Shown: piece by piece, positions 12,295-20,636 of the stretch
Numbering within the stretch: position 1 is the stretch's first letter
Layout of the letters: the number at the start of each line of letters is the position of its first letter
NCBI GenBank assembly: GCA_902761905.1
Contig: CACWMK010000018.1
Location: 1 to 45,216, forward strand
DNA length: 45,216 nt
Reading direction: 5' to 3'
DNA from: an uncultured Prevotellaceae bacterium
Lineage (GTDB): Bacteria; Bacteroidota; Bacteroidia; Bacteroidales; Bacteroidaceae
Notes under the pieces: model-generated
The model's input: the letters and a program-made list of their open reading frames with translations, nothing else
What the model was told of the DNA's origin: nothing
Database searches by the model: none
Position numbers and translations under genes: made by a program

Positions 12295-14841
12295 ATGATA
12301 AGCTATGTATATGTAGACAGGAGCGGGCACAAGAAGGCCCGCCCTGTTAAAAACCGGAAAGAGTATCTAGCCATAAGAAACACCGAGGCTAACGCTAAGA
12401 ACTATGCGGCGGCACGTGCCGGCGATAAGAACGCCAAGGCGCGACTGAAGCAGTTTAACTACAACGACCTGCTACCCAACGGAGTGCTGAAGGGCTGTTG
12501 CCACACGGCGTCGACCTTTGCCCACGACATCGACTGTGGCGACGAGCAGGAGTGCAAGGCGATAGCGGCCCGGCTGCTGGAGAAGAAGGACGAGATACAG
12601 CTGCTTGAACTATCGGTATCGAGCGGGTGGGGCCTGCATGCCGTGTGCGTGCGCCAGCCACATCACACCATACTCGAATCGCAGGTGCATATATCTATCG
12701 TAACCCAGACGGAGATGGACACATCGGCCCACGACCAGCAGAGAATTCTCTACACCGGTCCGGCCACCGACGACGTGCTGCTATACCTGGACGATGCGAT
12801 ATTCAGCGAGCCGATGACAGTAGAGCAGAGTGCCGAGGAGTATGCCGTCCTGAAGGAGCGTGAACGTCGCGGCGAGGAGCAAGTGCCGCCTGGGGCCAAG
12901 AAAGCGAATAAGCATTATCGGCCGTGGGAGGAGGATGGTGTGTCATCTCGACTAAGCGCCCCTCCCTTGTCATCTCGACTAAGCGGAGAATCCCCCTTGT
13001 CATCTCGACTAAGCGGAGCGCATGGAGAGAACTCAAGAGATGTCTCGACTACGCTCGACATGACAGAAAAGGGATCGCTCGGAATGACAAGTGGGGGATC
13101 GCTCGGAATGATAGGAAAGGGGGCGCAAAAATCCTTCAAGGGTATTCCCTATGCAAACATTATCACCGAATGGTGGCGGCAGAATGGTGGCGAACCGCAG
13201 GAGGGCGAACGCAACGTGAAACTATACCAACTGGCCGTGAGCCTGCGATCCATCTGCGACAACAGCAAGCGACTGCTGATGGAGATAATGCCTCGCTACG
13301 GTCTGGAAGAGGTAGAGCTGGAGCGCATAGTGGATTCGGCCTGCAAGGAGCCACCAAAGGGTGTGTCGAAGGCCATGAACGCCGTGCTATTCGCGCTTGA
13401 CGAGAATGTGGTTGACAAGAAAGACACCACCTACGAACCGCTGGAGGAGATAGACCAGTGGCTGATGGAGTGGGGCGAGCGATTCGAGTGTATGTTTGAT
13501 GACTATCCGCTACTACGCGACATCTGTCAGGGACTGAAACGCAACCAGTATCCGGCGGCTATCTTTGTGGGTGGCGGACTGGCCATGACGCTGATGACGC
13601 GATGCTCGTACAGCTTCTACCATCGTCCGCAGGAGTTGCGCCGCCTGAACAACTCTACGCTGATAATCGGCGACCCTGCCAGCGGAAAATCGTTTGCCAC
13701 TCGACTTTACGACCTGCTGGCCGCACCCATCGAAGAGGCCGACCAAGCAGGCAAAGATGCCATCAACGCCTATCGCGAGGAGATGCGCACTAAAGGCGCC
13801 AACAAGGAGAAACCGAAGAAACCTAAAGTGGTGGTGAGGGCGCACCCAGCACGCACCAGTAATGCCCAGTTTATACAGGATATGGTGAACGCCGTGGAGG
13901 AGGTGGACGGGCAGAAGATGCAACTGCACATGCTGACCTTCGACACCGAGCTCGACAACACGCTGTCGATACAGAAGGGCGGATCGTGGATAGACAAGAT
14001 GAGTCTGGAACTGAAGGCATTTCACAACGAAATCGACGGTCAGGCTTACTCTAACAACGACTCGGTGATACAGACCTTCAAGGTGACGTGGAACTACATC
14101 TACACTGGCACGCCCATAGCGCTGAAAAAGAAGGTGAACGAGCAGAACTTCGGCTCAGGACTGGCCACCCGACTGACGTGCATACCTCTGCCCGCCACTA
14201 ACTTTGAGATGATGACGCGCGAGGAGAAGGTGGACTACGAGAGCGACAACCGATTGCGCGAGTGGGCCGTGCGCCTGGACAAGACCAAAGGTGTGCTGAA
14301 ACTCGACAAGATAGTGGACGAGCTATACGACTGGACCGCCCGCCGAATGGCCGACGCCAAGGAGGACAACTCGCACGCTGACGAGATGCTGCTGAAGCGA
14401 TGCGCCTATCACGGCATCAACTTTGCCGCGCCATTCATCATGATGCGTCACTGGGACCAGATGCACAAGGATGGCGACTACTGGTGCGGTGACTTTGAGA
14501 CCGACGAGAAAGACTGGCAACTAGCCGAGCTGCTGGTAAATGTGCAATATGCTTGTCAGCGCTATTTCTTCGGCGGACTGGCGCAGAAGTACTTCGACGA
14601 TAAGAAGCGTGATGCATCCTACAACATCCGCCGCAAAAGCAAGTCGTTCGACGGATTCAACCGTCTGCCCGAGGAGTTTACTACCGACGACGTGATGCGC
14701 TGTTTTAACTTGACCAACAATGGCGCGGCCAAATCGAGAGTAAAGCGACTGATAAAGGATCATCTGGTAGAAAAGAAGGGCGATTTCGTGGACAACGGCA
14801 CCACCAAGGCCATTTACAGGAAAATAGGAACAATGCTATGA
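12295..14841 (+). CDS. VirE-N/primase and DUF3987-like ATPase protein
   Basis: 848 residues. The N-terminal part (about 50-190) resembles the BT4734-like VirE-N domain, with Asp78-x-Asp80 and Ser109-Ser-Gly-x-Gly-Leu-His115, a layout like archaeo-eukaryotic primases. Residues about 280-350 look like a primase C-terminal helical unit (GERNVKLYQLAVSLR). The remainder is DUF3987-like with Walker A Gly459-DPAS-GlyLysSer466 and a probable Walker B around FDTELD (549-554). It probably primes or unwinds DNA for a mobile element. Between the N-terminal and helical units, about residues 216-276 are low-complexity (repeats of SSRLSG and GSLGM) and are encoded by an inserted intergenic repeat. A terminator follows at 14878. 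Confidence 0.8.
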   Translation: MISYVYVDRSGHKKARPVKNRKEYLAIRNTEANAKNYAAARAGDKNAKARLKQFNYNDLLPNGVLKGCCHTASTFAHDIDCGDEQECKAIAARLLEKKDEIQLLELSVSSGWGLHAVCVRQPHHTILESQVHISIVTQTEMDTSAHDQQRILYTGPATDDVLLYLDDAIFSEPMTVEQSAEEYAVLKERERRGEEQVPPGAKKANKHYRPWEEDGVSSRLSAPPLSSRLSGESPLSSRLSGAHGENSRDVSTTLDMTEKGSLGMTSGGSLGMIGKGAQKSFKGIPYANIITEWWRQNGGEPQEGERNVKLYQLAVSLRSICDNSKRLLMEIMPRYGLEEVELERIVDSACKEPPKGVSKAMNAVLFALDENVVDKKDTTYEPLEEIDQWLMEWGERFECMFDDYPLLRDICQGLKRNQYPAAIFVGGGLAMTLMTRCSYSFYHRPQELRRLNNSTLIIGDPASGKSFATRLYDLLAAPIEEADQAGKDAINAYREEMRTKGANKEKPKKPKVVVRAHPARTSNAQFIQDMVNAVEEVDGQKMQLHMLTFDTELDNTLSIQKGGSWIDKMSLELKAFHNEIDGQAYSNNDSVIQTFKVTWNYIYTGTPIALKKKVNEQNFGSGLATRLTCIPLPATNFEMMTREEKVDYESDNRLREWAVRLDKTKGVLKLDKIVDELYDWTARRMADAKEDNSHADEMLLKRCAYHGINFAAPFIMMRHWDQMHKDGDYWCGDFETDEKDWQLAELLVNVQYACQRYFFGGLAQKYFDDKKRDASYNIRRKSKSFDGFNRLPEEFTTDDVMRCFNLTNNGAAKSRVKRLIKDHLVEKKGDFVDNGTTKAIYRKIGTML
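12941..13124. repeat. Intergenic repeat element inserted in frame
   Basis: Three copies of TGTCATCTCGACTAAGCG, then a GATGTCTCGACTACGC segment joined to TCGACATGACA, then two copies of GGATCGCTCGGAATGA. The same words occur on the opposite strand in the non-coding repeat at 21518-21713. Here the element keeps the reading frame open and adds about 60 codons to the primase-like protein. Confidence 0.8.
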
Positions 14842-14877
14842 CACGGGTACGCAGGTACGCGGAGGCATTAAAAAGAA

Positions 14878-14909
14878 AAAGTGCAGAGGGGTTGAAGCCT
14901 CTGCACTTT
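14878..14909. terminator. Bidirectional intrinsic terminator
   Basis: GTGCAGAGG (14881-14889) pairs with CCTCTGCAC (14898-14906). On the minus strand it is followed by TTTTTCTTTTT and ends the phoH-purC-ubiE-aroE-purM operon; on the plus strand it ends the primase-like operon. Confidence 0.85.
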
Positions 14910-14916
14910 ATGATAT

Positions 14917-16080
14917 TTAATAATTGAACTCTCCGAATTCTGACTTGATTGTCAAAGATTTTGGTCCTTCCTCGATGTGGCCTACTACCTGGGCATCGAT
15001 GTTGAATGTGCTGGCCAGAGCGATGACCTTCGGGGCTATCTCCGGGCGCACGTAGATCTCCATGCGGTGACCCATGTTGAACACCTGATACATCTCTTTC
15101 CAGTCGGTGCCTGAACACTCGTGGATGGCGCGGAACAATGGTGGAACAGAGAACATGTTGTCCTTGATGACGCGACAGTTGTCGCTCACAAAGTGCAGAA
15201 CCTTGGTCTGGGCGCCACCGGTGCAGTGTACCATTCCGTGAATCTCGGGACGGAGCTCGTCGAGCAGCTTCTTGATTACGGGTGCGTAGGTGCGGGTAGG
15301 CGAGAGAACCAGTTGACCGGCATCGATGGGCGAACCCTCGACGGCGTCGGTAAGACGGTACTTGCCGCTATAAACCAGCTCGTCGGGCACGGCGTGATCG
15401 TAGCTCTCGGGATAGTTCTCAGCCAGATACTTAGCGAAAACATCGTGACGGGCTGAGGTGAGTCCGTTAGAACCCATACCGCCGTTGTAACGCTTCTCGT
15501 AAGTGGCCTGACCTGTTGACGACAGACCAACGATAACGTCGCCTGGACGGATGTTGGCATTGTCGATAACGTCGGAGCGCTTCATGCGACAGGTAACGGT
15601 GCTATCCACGATGATGGTGCGAACCAGGTCGCCTACGTCGGCAGTCTCACCGCCAGTGGGATAGATGCCGATGCCCATTTCGCGGAGCTCGGCCAGCAGC
15701 TCATCGGTGCCATTGATGATGGCCGAGATAACCTCGCCAGGGATGAGCATCTTGTTGCGGCCGATGGTGGAGCTTACCAGGATGTTGTCGACGGCACCCA
15801 CGCAGAGCAGGTCGTCGGTATTCATCACGATGGCATCCTGAGCGATACCTTTCCAAACAGACAGGTCGCCAGTCTCCTTCCAATACATATATGCGAGGGC
15901 CGACTTGGTGCCGGCGCCATCGGCATGCATGATGTTACAATACTCAGGGTCGCCCCCCAGAATGTCGGGGATAATCTTGCAGAAGGCCTGCGGAAAGATT
16001 CCCTTGTCAATGTTTTTGATAGCGGCGTGAACGTCTTCCTTTGCGGCCGAAACGCCACGCATCATATATCTATTATCCAT
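14917..16080 (-). CDS. purM: Phosphoribosylformylglycinamidine cyclo-ligase
   Basis: 387 residues. PurM (AIR synthetase) closes FGAM to aminoimidazole ribonucleotide with ATP, step five of purine synthesis in the cytosol. Recognisable segments are HADGAGTKSALAY, the DDLLCVGA stretch, YPTGGETADV, the Gly-rich VGLSSTGQATYEKRYNGGMGSNG and the C-terminal FNMGHRMEIYV. The length is above the roughly 345 of Escherichia coli PurM but usual for Bacteroidetes forms. Last gene of the minus-strand operon, with a repeat-filled 36-base spacer after aroE and a strong terminator right after its stop. Confidence 0.95.
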   Translation of the reverse strand: MDNRYMMRGVSAAKEDVHAAIKNIDKGIFPQAFCKIIPDILGGDPEYCNIMHADGAGTKSALAYMYWKETGDLSVWKGIAQDAIVMNTDDLLCVGAVDNILVSSTIGRNKMLIPGEVISAIINGTDELLAELREMGIGIYPTGGETADVGDLVRTIIVDSTVTCRMKRSDVIDNANIRPGDVIVGLSSTGQATYEKRYNGGMGSNGLTSARHDVFAKYLAENYPESYDHAVPDELVYSGKYRLTDAVEGSPIDAGQLVLSPTRTYAPVIKKLLDELRPEIHGMVHCTGGAQTKVLHFVSDNCRVIKDNMFSVPPLFRAIHECSGTDWKEMYQVFNMGHRMEIYVRPEIAPKVIALASTFNIDAQVVGHIEEGPKSLTIKSEFGEFNY

Positions 16081-16112
16081 AATTGAGAATTGACAATTGA
16101 AAATTGATAATT
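16081..16112 (-). repeat. AATTGACAATTGA-type spacer repeat
   Basis: Tandem variants of AATTGAGAATTGAC / AATTGATAATT fill the spacer between aroE and purM and end directly at the purM ATG. The same family occupies 22187-22216 before rlmH. Confidence 0.7.
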
Positions 16113-16116
16113 TGGG

Positions 16117-16869
16117 TTATTTCTCGTCGCTGTGCCAGAACTCCCATGAGGCAAAGGCTTGGAGCAAGAGCATTTCGAGACCGTTCTTAACCTCGGCACC
16201 GTGCTTTGCACCCATGCGCATAAACAGAGTCTGGTCGGGGTTGTAGATGAGGTCGTAGAGAATGGTGTGAGAGTCCATAGCCTCGTAGGGCAGCAGTGGG
16301 CACTCGTCGGTGTGCGGATACATGCCCACGGGTGTGCAGTTTACTATCACATTGTACTCCTTGATGACATCGGGCGTGATGCTGCTATACTGGATAGTGT
16401 CGGGGCGCTCGTAGCGACTTACAAAGACTGTCTCGAGTCCGAGCGACTTCAGTCCGTAGTTGATGGCCTTTGACGCACCGCCTGTGCCCAGGATGAGCGC
16501 CTTCTTGTGCCACTTGGGGTCGAGCATCGACTCGATACTCTGGGTGAAACCGATTACGTCGCTGTTGTAGCCCTTGAGCAGGGTCTTGTTCTTCTGATGA
16601 ACCACGCGGATGACGTTGACGGCGCCTATAGCGCGAGCCTCGGGCGAGATGCTGTCGAGGAACGGAATGACCTTCTCCTTATAAGGAATAGTGACGTTAA
16701 GGCCGCGCAACTCGGGGTTGCGGGCAATGATCTCGGGCAACTCGTCGATCGTAGGAATCTCGAAGTTCTCATACGTGGCATCGATGCCTTCATCGGCAAA
16801 CCTCTGATTGAAGTAGCTGATGGAGAATGAGTGGCCCAAAGGGTAGCCGATAAGTCCGTACTTTTCCAT
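16117..16869 (-). CDS. aroE: Shikimate dehydrogenase
   Basis: 250 residues. AroE reduces 3-dehydroshikimate to shikimate with NADPH in the common aromatic pathway. Visible motifs: YGLIGYPLGHSFS at the start (substrate-binding Ser-x-Ser), GLNVTIPYKE with the catalytic Lys, GAVNVI, the nucleotide-binding LGTGGASKAI and a later NCTPVGM. It lies 11 bases after ubiE on the minus strand and before purM, so it is an operon member. Slightly shorter than the 270-residue average, as usual in this phylum. Confidence 0.95.
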   Translation of the reverse strand: MEKYGLIGYPLGHSFSISYFNQRFADEGIDATYENFEIPTIDELPEIIARNPELRGLNVTIPYKEKVIPFLDSISPEARAIGAVNVIRVVHQKNKTLLKGYNSDVIGFTQSIESMLDPKWHKKALILGTGGASKAINYGLKSLGLETVFVSRYERPDTIQYSSITPDVIKEYNVIVNCTPVGMYPHTDECPLLPYEAMDSHTILYDLIYNPDQTLFMRMGAKHGAEVKNGLEMLLLQAFASWEFWHSDEK

Positions 16870-16880
16870 AATTCTAATAC

Positions 16881-17612
16881 CTATTTAGTTGCGAAATACA
16901 TCGTGCATATGCCGAACGTGAGTCGGCGGAACGAGGCTTCGGCAAAGCCTGCCTTCATCAGTATGTCGACCATGCGCTCGCCCTGAGGGAAAGCCTCTAT
17001 GGTCTTGGTGAGATAAGAGTAGGCGCTGGTGTCGCGCGAGATGAGTCGGCCGTAGACGGGCAGCACCGTGTGAGAATAGATGCGGAACAGCTGTTTCATC
17101 GGGAACTTGACCGGTGTGGTAAGCTCTACGATGCTGAGATGACCACCGGGCTTGAGCACTCGGTACATCTCGCGCAGACCTGCATCGAGATCGGCAAAGT
17201 TGCGAATGCCGAAGGCGGCAGTTACGGCGTCGAAGGTGTCGCTATTATAAGATAGGTGGCAACAGTCCTCCTTCTCGAAGGTCACGATGTCGCTCAGTCC
17301 CAATGAGGCAACCTTCTCGCGGCCTATCTGCATCATACCCTCGCTGATATCGGCGCCAACCAGACGCTTAGGCTTAAGCATCTGTGCGGCCAGTATGGCA
17401 AAGTCGCCTGTGCCAGTAGCAATGTCGAGCAGCGATTGGGGCTTATAGGGCGCCAGAGCCTTGATGGCCTTGCGGCGCCAACCGCGGTCGATGTCCCACG
17501 ACAGGCGATGGTTGAGCTTGTCGTAGGTAGGAGCGATGTTATCGAACATCTGCTCTACCTGCGAGGCCTTTTCACCTTCGTGATACGGGGTTATCTTTTC
17601 CTGCTCGTACAT
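16881..17612 (-). CDS. ubiE: Demethylmenaquinone methyltransferase
   Basis: 243 residues. Class I SAM-dependent methyltransferase of the UbiE/MenG family: [24 protein letters not shown] at the start, the SAM-binding [13 protein letters not shown], and the family signatures [15 protein letters not shown] and later Tyr/Ser-rich motif. It makes menaquinone from demethylmenaquinone, the last step of quinone synthesis in an anaerobe with menaquinone respiration; ubiquinone is not expected here, so menG is an equally valid name. Its ATG follows a 33-base spacer made entirely of GTTGACA-type repeats after purC. Confidence 0.93.
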   Translation of the reverse strand: MYEQEKITPYHEGEKASQVEQMFDNIAPTYDKLNHRLSWDIDRGWRRKAIKALAPYKPQSLLDIATGTGDFAILAAQMLKPKRLVGADISEGMMQIGREKVASLGLSDIVTFEKEDCCHLSYNSDTFDAVTAAFGIRNFADLDAGLREMYRVLKPGGHLSIVELTTPVKFPMKQLFRIYSHTVLPVYGRLISRDTSAYSYLTKTIEAFPQGERMVDILMKAGFAEASFRRLTFGICTMYFATK

Positions 17613-17616
17613 ACTA

Positions 17617-17648
17617 GTTGAGAGTTGACAGTTGAGAGTTGACAGTTA
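17617..17648 (-). repeat. GTTGACA-type spacer repeat between purC and ubiE
   Basis: Alternating 7-base units GTTGACA and GTTGAGA (plus strand). Read in the sense of the operon it is CAACTGT/CAACTCT directly ahead of the ubiE start codon, and it overlaps the purC stop. Confidence 0.75.
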
Positions 17649-18602
17649 GCGAGATTTAAAGGCTGCGAGCCAGGCGCTGACGTTCTTCTCGATGCGCTGA
17701 GCGATGTCGCCCTCGCTCTGCTCGCGCTCAAACTTCTCGCCTACGATGTTCTCGTAGAGCTCGATATAGCGATCAGATACGCTCTCGGCATACTCGTCGG
17801 TAATCTCGGGCATGGTCTGTCCGGGCTCGTTCATGAAGTCGTGCTCGATGAGCCACTGACGAACAAACTCCTTAGACAGCTGGCGCTGGGGCTCGCCCTT
17901 GGCAAACTTCTCCTCGTAGCCGTCGGCATAGAAGTAGCGGCTAGAGTCGGGGGTGTGGATCTCGTCGATGAGGTAAACCTTACCGTCGCGCTTACCAAAC
18001 TCGTACTTGGTGTCGACGAGGATCAATCCGCGCTTGGCGGCAATCTCCTGACCACGGGCAAAGATCTTGCGGGTGTAGTCCTCCATGATGGCATAGTCCT
18101 CGGCCGAAACGATGCCCTGAGCGATGATCTCTTCCTTAGAGATGTTCATGTCGTGACCTTCATCAGCCTTAGTGGTTGGTGTGATGATAGGCTCGGGGAA
18201 ACGCTCGTTCTCGCGCATGCCGTCGGGCAGCTTTACGCCGCAGATTTCGCGACAGCCATTCTTGTACTCGCGCCAAGCAGAACCGGTAAGGATACTGCGG
18301 ATGATCATCTCAACGCGGAAACCCTCGCACTTCAGACCTACGGTTACCATAGGATCGGGAGTGGCCAGTTTCCAGTTGGGGCAGATGTCGGTAGTGGCAT
18401 CGAGGAATTTGGCTGCAATCTGATTGAGCACCTGACCCTTGAAGGGGATACCCTTTGGCAGCACTACGTCGAATGCTGAAATACGGTCGGTGGCTACCAT
18501 TACCATCAGATCGTCGTTGATGTTGTAAACGTCACGAACCTTGCCGTGATAAACGCTCTTCTGTCCTTCGAACTTAAAGTCCGTCTGTGTTAATGCTTTC
18601 AT
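17646..18602 (-). CDS. purC: SAICAR synthetase
   Basis: 318 residues. PurC joins aspartate to CAIR with ATP in step eight of purine synthesis. Visible: GKVRDVYNI with the ATP-contact Lys, [12 protein letters not shown], a VECVVRG-equivalent region ([16 protein letters not shown]), [20 protein letters not shown]. It is the long bacterial/eukaryote-like form of about 310 residues rather than the 240-residue type. Second gene of the operon, after phoH; the spacer between them forms a long inverted repeat. Confidence 0.95.
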   Translation of the reverse strand: MKALTQTDFKFEGQKSVYHGKVRDVYNINDDLMVMVATDRISAFDVVLPKGIPFKGQVLNQIAAKFLDATTDICPNWKLATPDPMVTVGLKCEGFRVEMIIRSILTGSAWREYKNGCREICGVKLPDGMRENERFPEPIITPTTKADEGHDMNISKEEIIAQGIVSAEDYAIMEDYTRKIFARGQEIAAKRGLILVDTKYEFGKRDGKVYLIDEIHTPDSSRYFYADGYEEKFAKGEPQRQLSKEFVRQWLIEHDFMNEPGQTMPEITDEYAESVSDRYIELYENIVGEKFEREQSEGDIAQRIEKNVSAWLAAFKSR

Positions 18603-18611
18603 CTTTTTAAA

Positions 18612-18734
18612 GTTGATAGTTGATAGTTGACAGTTGACAGTATTCTGTCGCGTCCATTCTCAACATTATTATATTATTATTTCTTTATCACTGGTAAAGT
18701 CAACTGTCAACTATCAACTGTCAACTGTCAACTT
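18612..18734. repeat. Inverted pair of GTTGACA-type repeats between phoH and purC
   Basis: GTTGATA/GTTGACA units at 18612-18640 face CAACTGT/CAACTAT units at 18698-18734, with about 57 A/T-rich bases between. In the operon RNA the arms would pair over some 28 bases. The outer arm overlaps the last codons and stop of phoH. Confidence 0.8.
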
Positions 18735-19664
18735 ATCAAACTGCTCGTAGGCATTCACGATGCGGGTTACGAGTTTGTGGCGCACGATGTCGCCGCGGTC
18801 CAGATTTACGATACCGATGCCCTCTACATTATTTAATATATGCAGGGCTTCGATCAGTCCGCTCTTCTGCGAGTGGGGCAGGTCTATCTGGGTCATATCG
18901 CCCGTGATTATCATCTTGGTGTTCCATCCCATACGGGTGAGGAACATGCGAATCTGGGCGGGAGTGGTGTTCTGGGCCTCGTCGAGGATTACTACAGCAT
19001 CGCTGAGTGTGCGACCGCGCATGAATGCCAGCGGGGCTATCTGGATGATGTGTTTCTCCATCATGTCCTGCAGCTTGACCTGTGGCAGCATGTCCTCGAG
19101 TGCATCGTAGAGTGGTTGCAGGTAGGGATCGATCTTCTCTTTCATATCGCCTGGCAGGAATCCCAGTTTCTCGCCAGCCTCAACGGCAGGGCGCGAGAGG
19201 ATAATCTTCTTGGCAGTCTTGTCCTTCAATGCCTTCACGGCGAGGGCTATCGAGAGGTAGGTCTTACCAGTACCGGCTGGCCCCACGGCAAACACCATGT
19301 CGTTCTGGTTATAAGCCTCGATGAGTCGCTGCTGATTGGGTGTGCGCGCCTTGATGGGGCGCCCCGACATAGAGTAGACCACTACGCCATCGGGCACGTC
19401 GTCGCGCGTGCGCTTGCCTTTAATAATATCCAGGATATCCTCGTCGCCGAGCGAATTGAAACGGAGTACGTGGGCGCGGAGTTTCTCTACACTTTCTTCG
19501 AAGGAAGCCATCTGCTCCTCGTCGCCAAGTACGCGGACAACATTGTCGCGGGCCATGATGCGCAGTTTAGGATAAAGCGAGCGTATCATCTGCAAGTGCC
19601 CGTTGCCAACCCCATAGAAAATGACGGGGTCAATGTCTTCTAATACGATATGTTTCTCTATCAA
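18714..19664 (-). CDS. phoH: PhoH family ATPase
   Basis: 316 residues from a TTG at 19664-19662. The frame is open up to an ATG at 19727, but the minus-strand promoter TAACTTTG (19698-19691) lies inside that extension, and homologues begin with the motif IEKHIVLEDIDPV, which follows the TTG here. PhoH core: AVGPAGTGKTYLSIALAV (Walker A), LSRPAVEAGEKLGFLPGD, ILDEAQNTTPAQIRMFLTRMG (Walker B), and ITGDMTQIDLP. Probably an RNA-associated ATPase/helicase. The last residues (KLTVDS) and stop are encoded by the spacer repeat. Confidence 0.92.
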   Translation of the reverse strand: MIEKHIVLEDIDPVIFYGVGNGHLQMIRSLYPKLRIMARDNVVRVLGDEEQMASFEESVEKLRAHVLRFNSLGDEDILDIIKGKRTRDDVPDGVVVYSMSGRPIKARTPNQQRLIEAYNQNDMVFAVGPAGTGKTYLSIALAVKALKDKTAKKIILSRPAVEAGEKLGFLPGDMKEKIDPYLQPLYDALEDMLPQVKLQDMMEKHIIQIAPLAFMRGRTLSDAVVILDEAQNTTPAQIRMFLTRMGWNTKMIITGDMTQIDLPHSQKSGLIEALHILNNVEGIGIVNLDRGDIVRHKLVTRIVNAYEQFDKLTVDS

Positions 19665-19690
19665 ATGCTGAAGTTTTTTAAATTTGGGCA

Positions 19691-19719
19691 CAAAGTTACA
19701 AAAATTATTTGTATCTTTG
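19691..19719. promoter_or_regulatory. Divergent promoters of phoH and the DUF5715 gene
   Basis: Minus strand: TAACTTTG at 19698-19691 for phoH. Plus strand: TATCTTTG at 19712-19719 for the gene at 19742. The two -7 boxes are only 13 bases apart, so polymerase binding at one should hinder the other. Confidence 0.6.
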
Positions 19720-19741
19720 CAACGCAAAAGAAAATTTTTAG

Positions 19742-20503
19742 ATGAAACTTACAAAAAAACGATATTTATTAGGTTTTACAGGGGCGGTTTTGGTCCTTGC
19801 GGGTGTGCGTGCGGCATTTCCGCAGGTGGCCGAGAGCAACGTTAAAGTATCAAGCGAGGTGAGTGCATCTGCACCTGGCGATGCTGAGACAGGCGTCCCA
19901 GCCGAAATGAAGCCCATCGGTCATATTACGAAAAAACATCGCATACTATCCGTGCCCAATTTCAAGGCTTGTTTTCCTGATACCCAGGCGGTTCAGCTGT
20001 CGGCGGCGATGAAATATGGCGTGAAGCGCGTAAAGAATCGCGAGGATGCCGAGAAACGTAAGAACGAACTGGTGTATGTGGGCGCAAATCCATATTATCA
20101 CATCGACCCGCTATACTCAAGCATACCATATCTGGTGCCTCGTGCGGCCGTGTTGCTACAGGACATCGGTCAGGCATTCTTTGATAGTCTGTATGTAAAG
20201 GGCATACCCTTGCATCGCCCGATAGTGACCAGTGTGCTCCGTTCGGAAGCCGACGTGGTGAAACTGCGCCGACACAACGGCAATGCTACCGAGAACTCGT
20301 GCCACCTGTATGGCACTACATTTGATATATGCTACAACCGCTACGAAACAGTGGAAAATCCTAACGGACCAGCCCGACGAGCCGTGCGTAACGACTCGCT
20401 GAAGTATGTGCTGAGTGAGGTGCTCCGCGACATGCGCGAACAAGGCCGATGCTACATCAAATATGAGGTGAAGCAGGGGTGTTTCCACATGACGGTGAGG
20501 TAG
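19742..20503 (+). CDS. DUF5715 family protein, peptidase M15-like
   Basis: 253 residues with an N-terminal membrane anchor or signal (KKRYLLGFTGAVLVLAGVRA). The C-terminal domain has the look of D-Ala-D-Ala peptidase/DUF5715 proteins: VTSVLRSEADVVKLRRHNGNA, then SCHLYGTTFDICYNRY with a His and Asp in the metal-ligand positions, and a final CFHMTV. It is probably a periplasmic enzyme acting on peptidoglycan; activity is inferred. Followed by an inverted repeat spacer and a zinc peptidase gene on the same strand. Confidence 0.8.
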   Translation: MKLTKKRYLLGFTGAVLVLAGVRAAFPQVAESNVKVSSEVSASAPGDAETGVPAEMKPIGHITKKHRILSVPNFKACFPDTQAVQLSAAMKYGVKRVKNREDAEKRKNELVYVGANPYYHIDPLYSSIPYLVPRAAVLLQDIGQAFFDSLYVKGIPLHRPIVTSVLRSEADVVKLRRHNGNATENSCHLYGTTFDICYNRYETVENPNGPARRAVRNDSLKYVLSEVLRDMREQGRCYIKYEVKQGCFHMTVR

Positions 20504-20510
20504 TATAGAT

Positions 20511-20628
20511 GATAGTTGACAGTTGATAGTTGACAGTTATGAATTTATTATCGATAATTATTAACCAAGTTGATGGAAGCCGGTTTGAGGGACAATAACT
20601 CTCAACTGTCAACTATCAACTATAAACT
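20511..20628. repeat. Inverted pair of GTTGACA-type repeats
   Basis: GTTGACA/GTTGATA units at 20511-20539 face CAACTGT/CAACTAT units at 20597-20628 across about 57 bases. The layout matches 18612-18734 relative to transcription (GTTGACA after a stop, CAACTGT before a start), though the central sequences differ. Confidence 0.8.
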
Positions 20629-20636
20629 AAATTATT

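Noticed and set aside
12915-13400. Open frames on both strands around the inserted repeat
   Set aside because: They arise from the low-complexity repeat; only the frame continuous with the Walker A and VirE-N motifs is credible.
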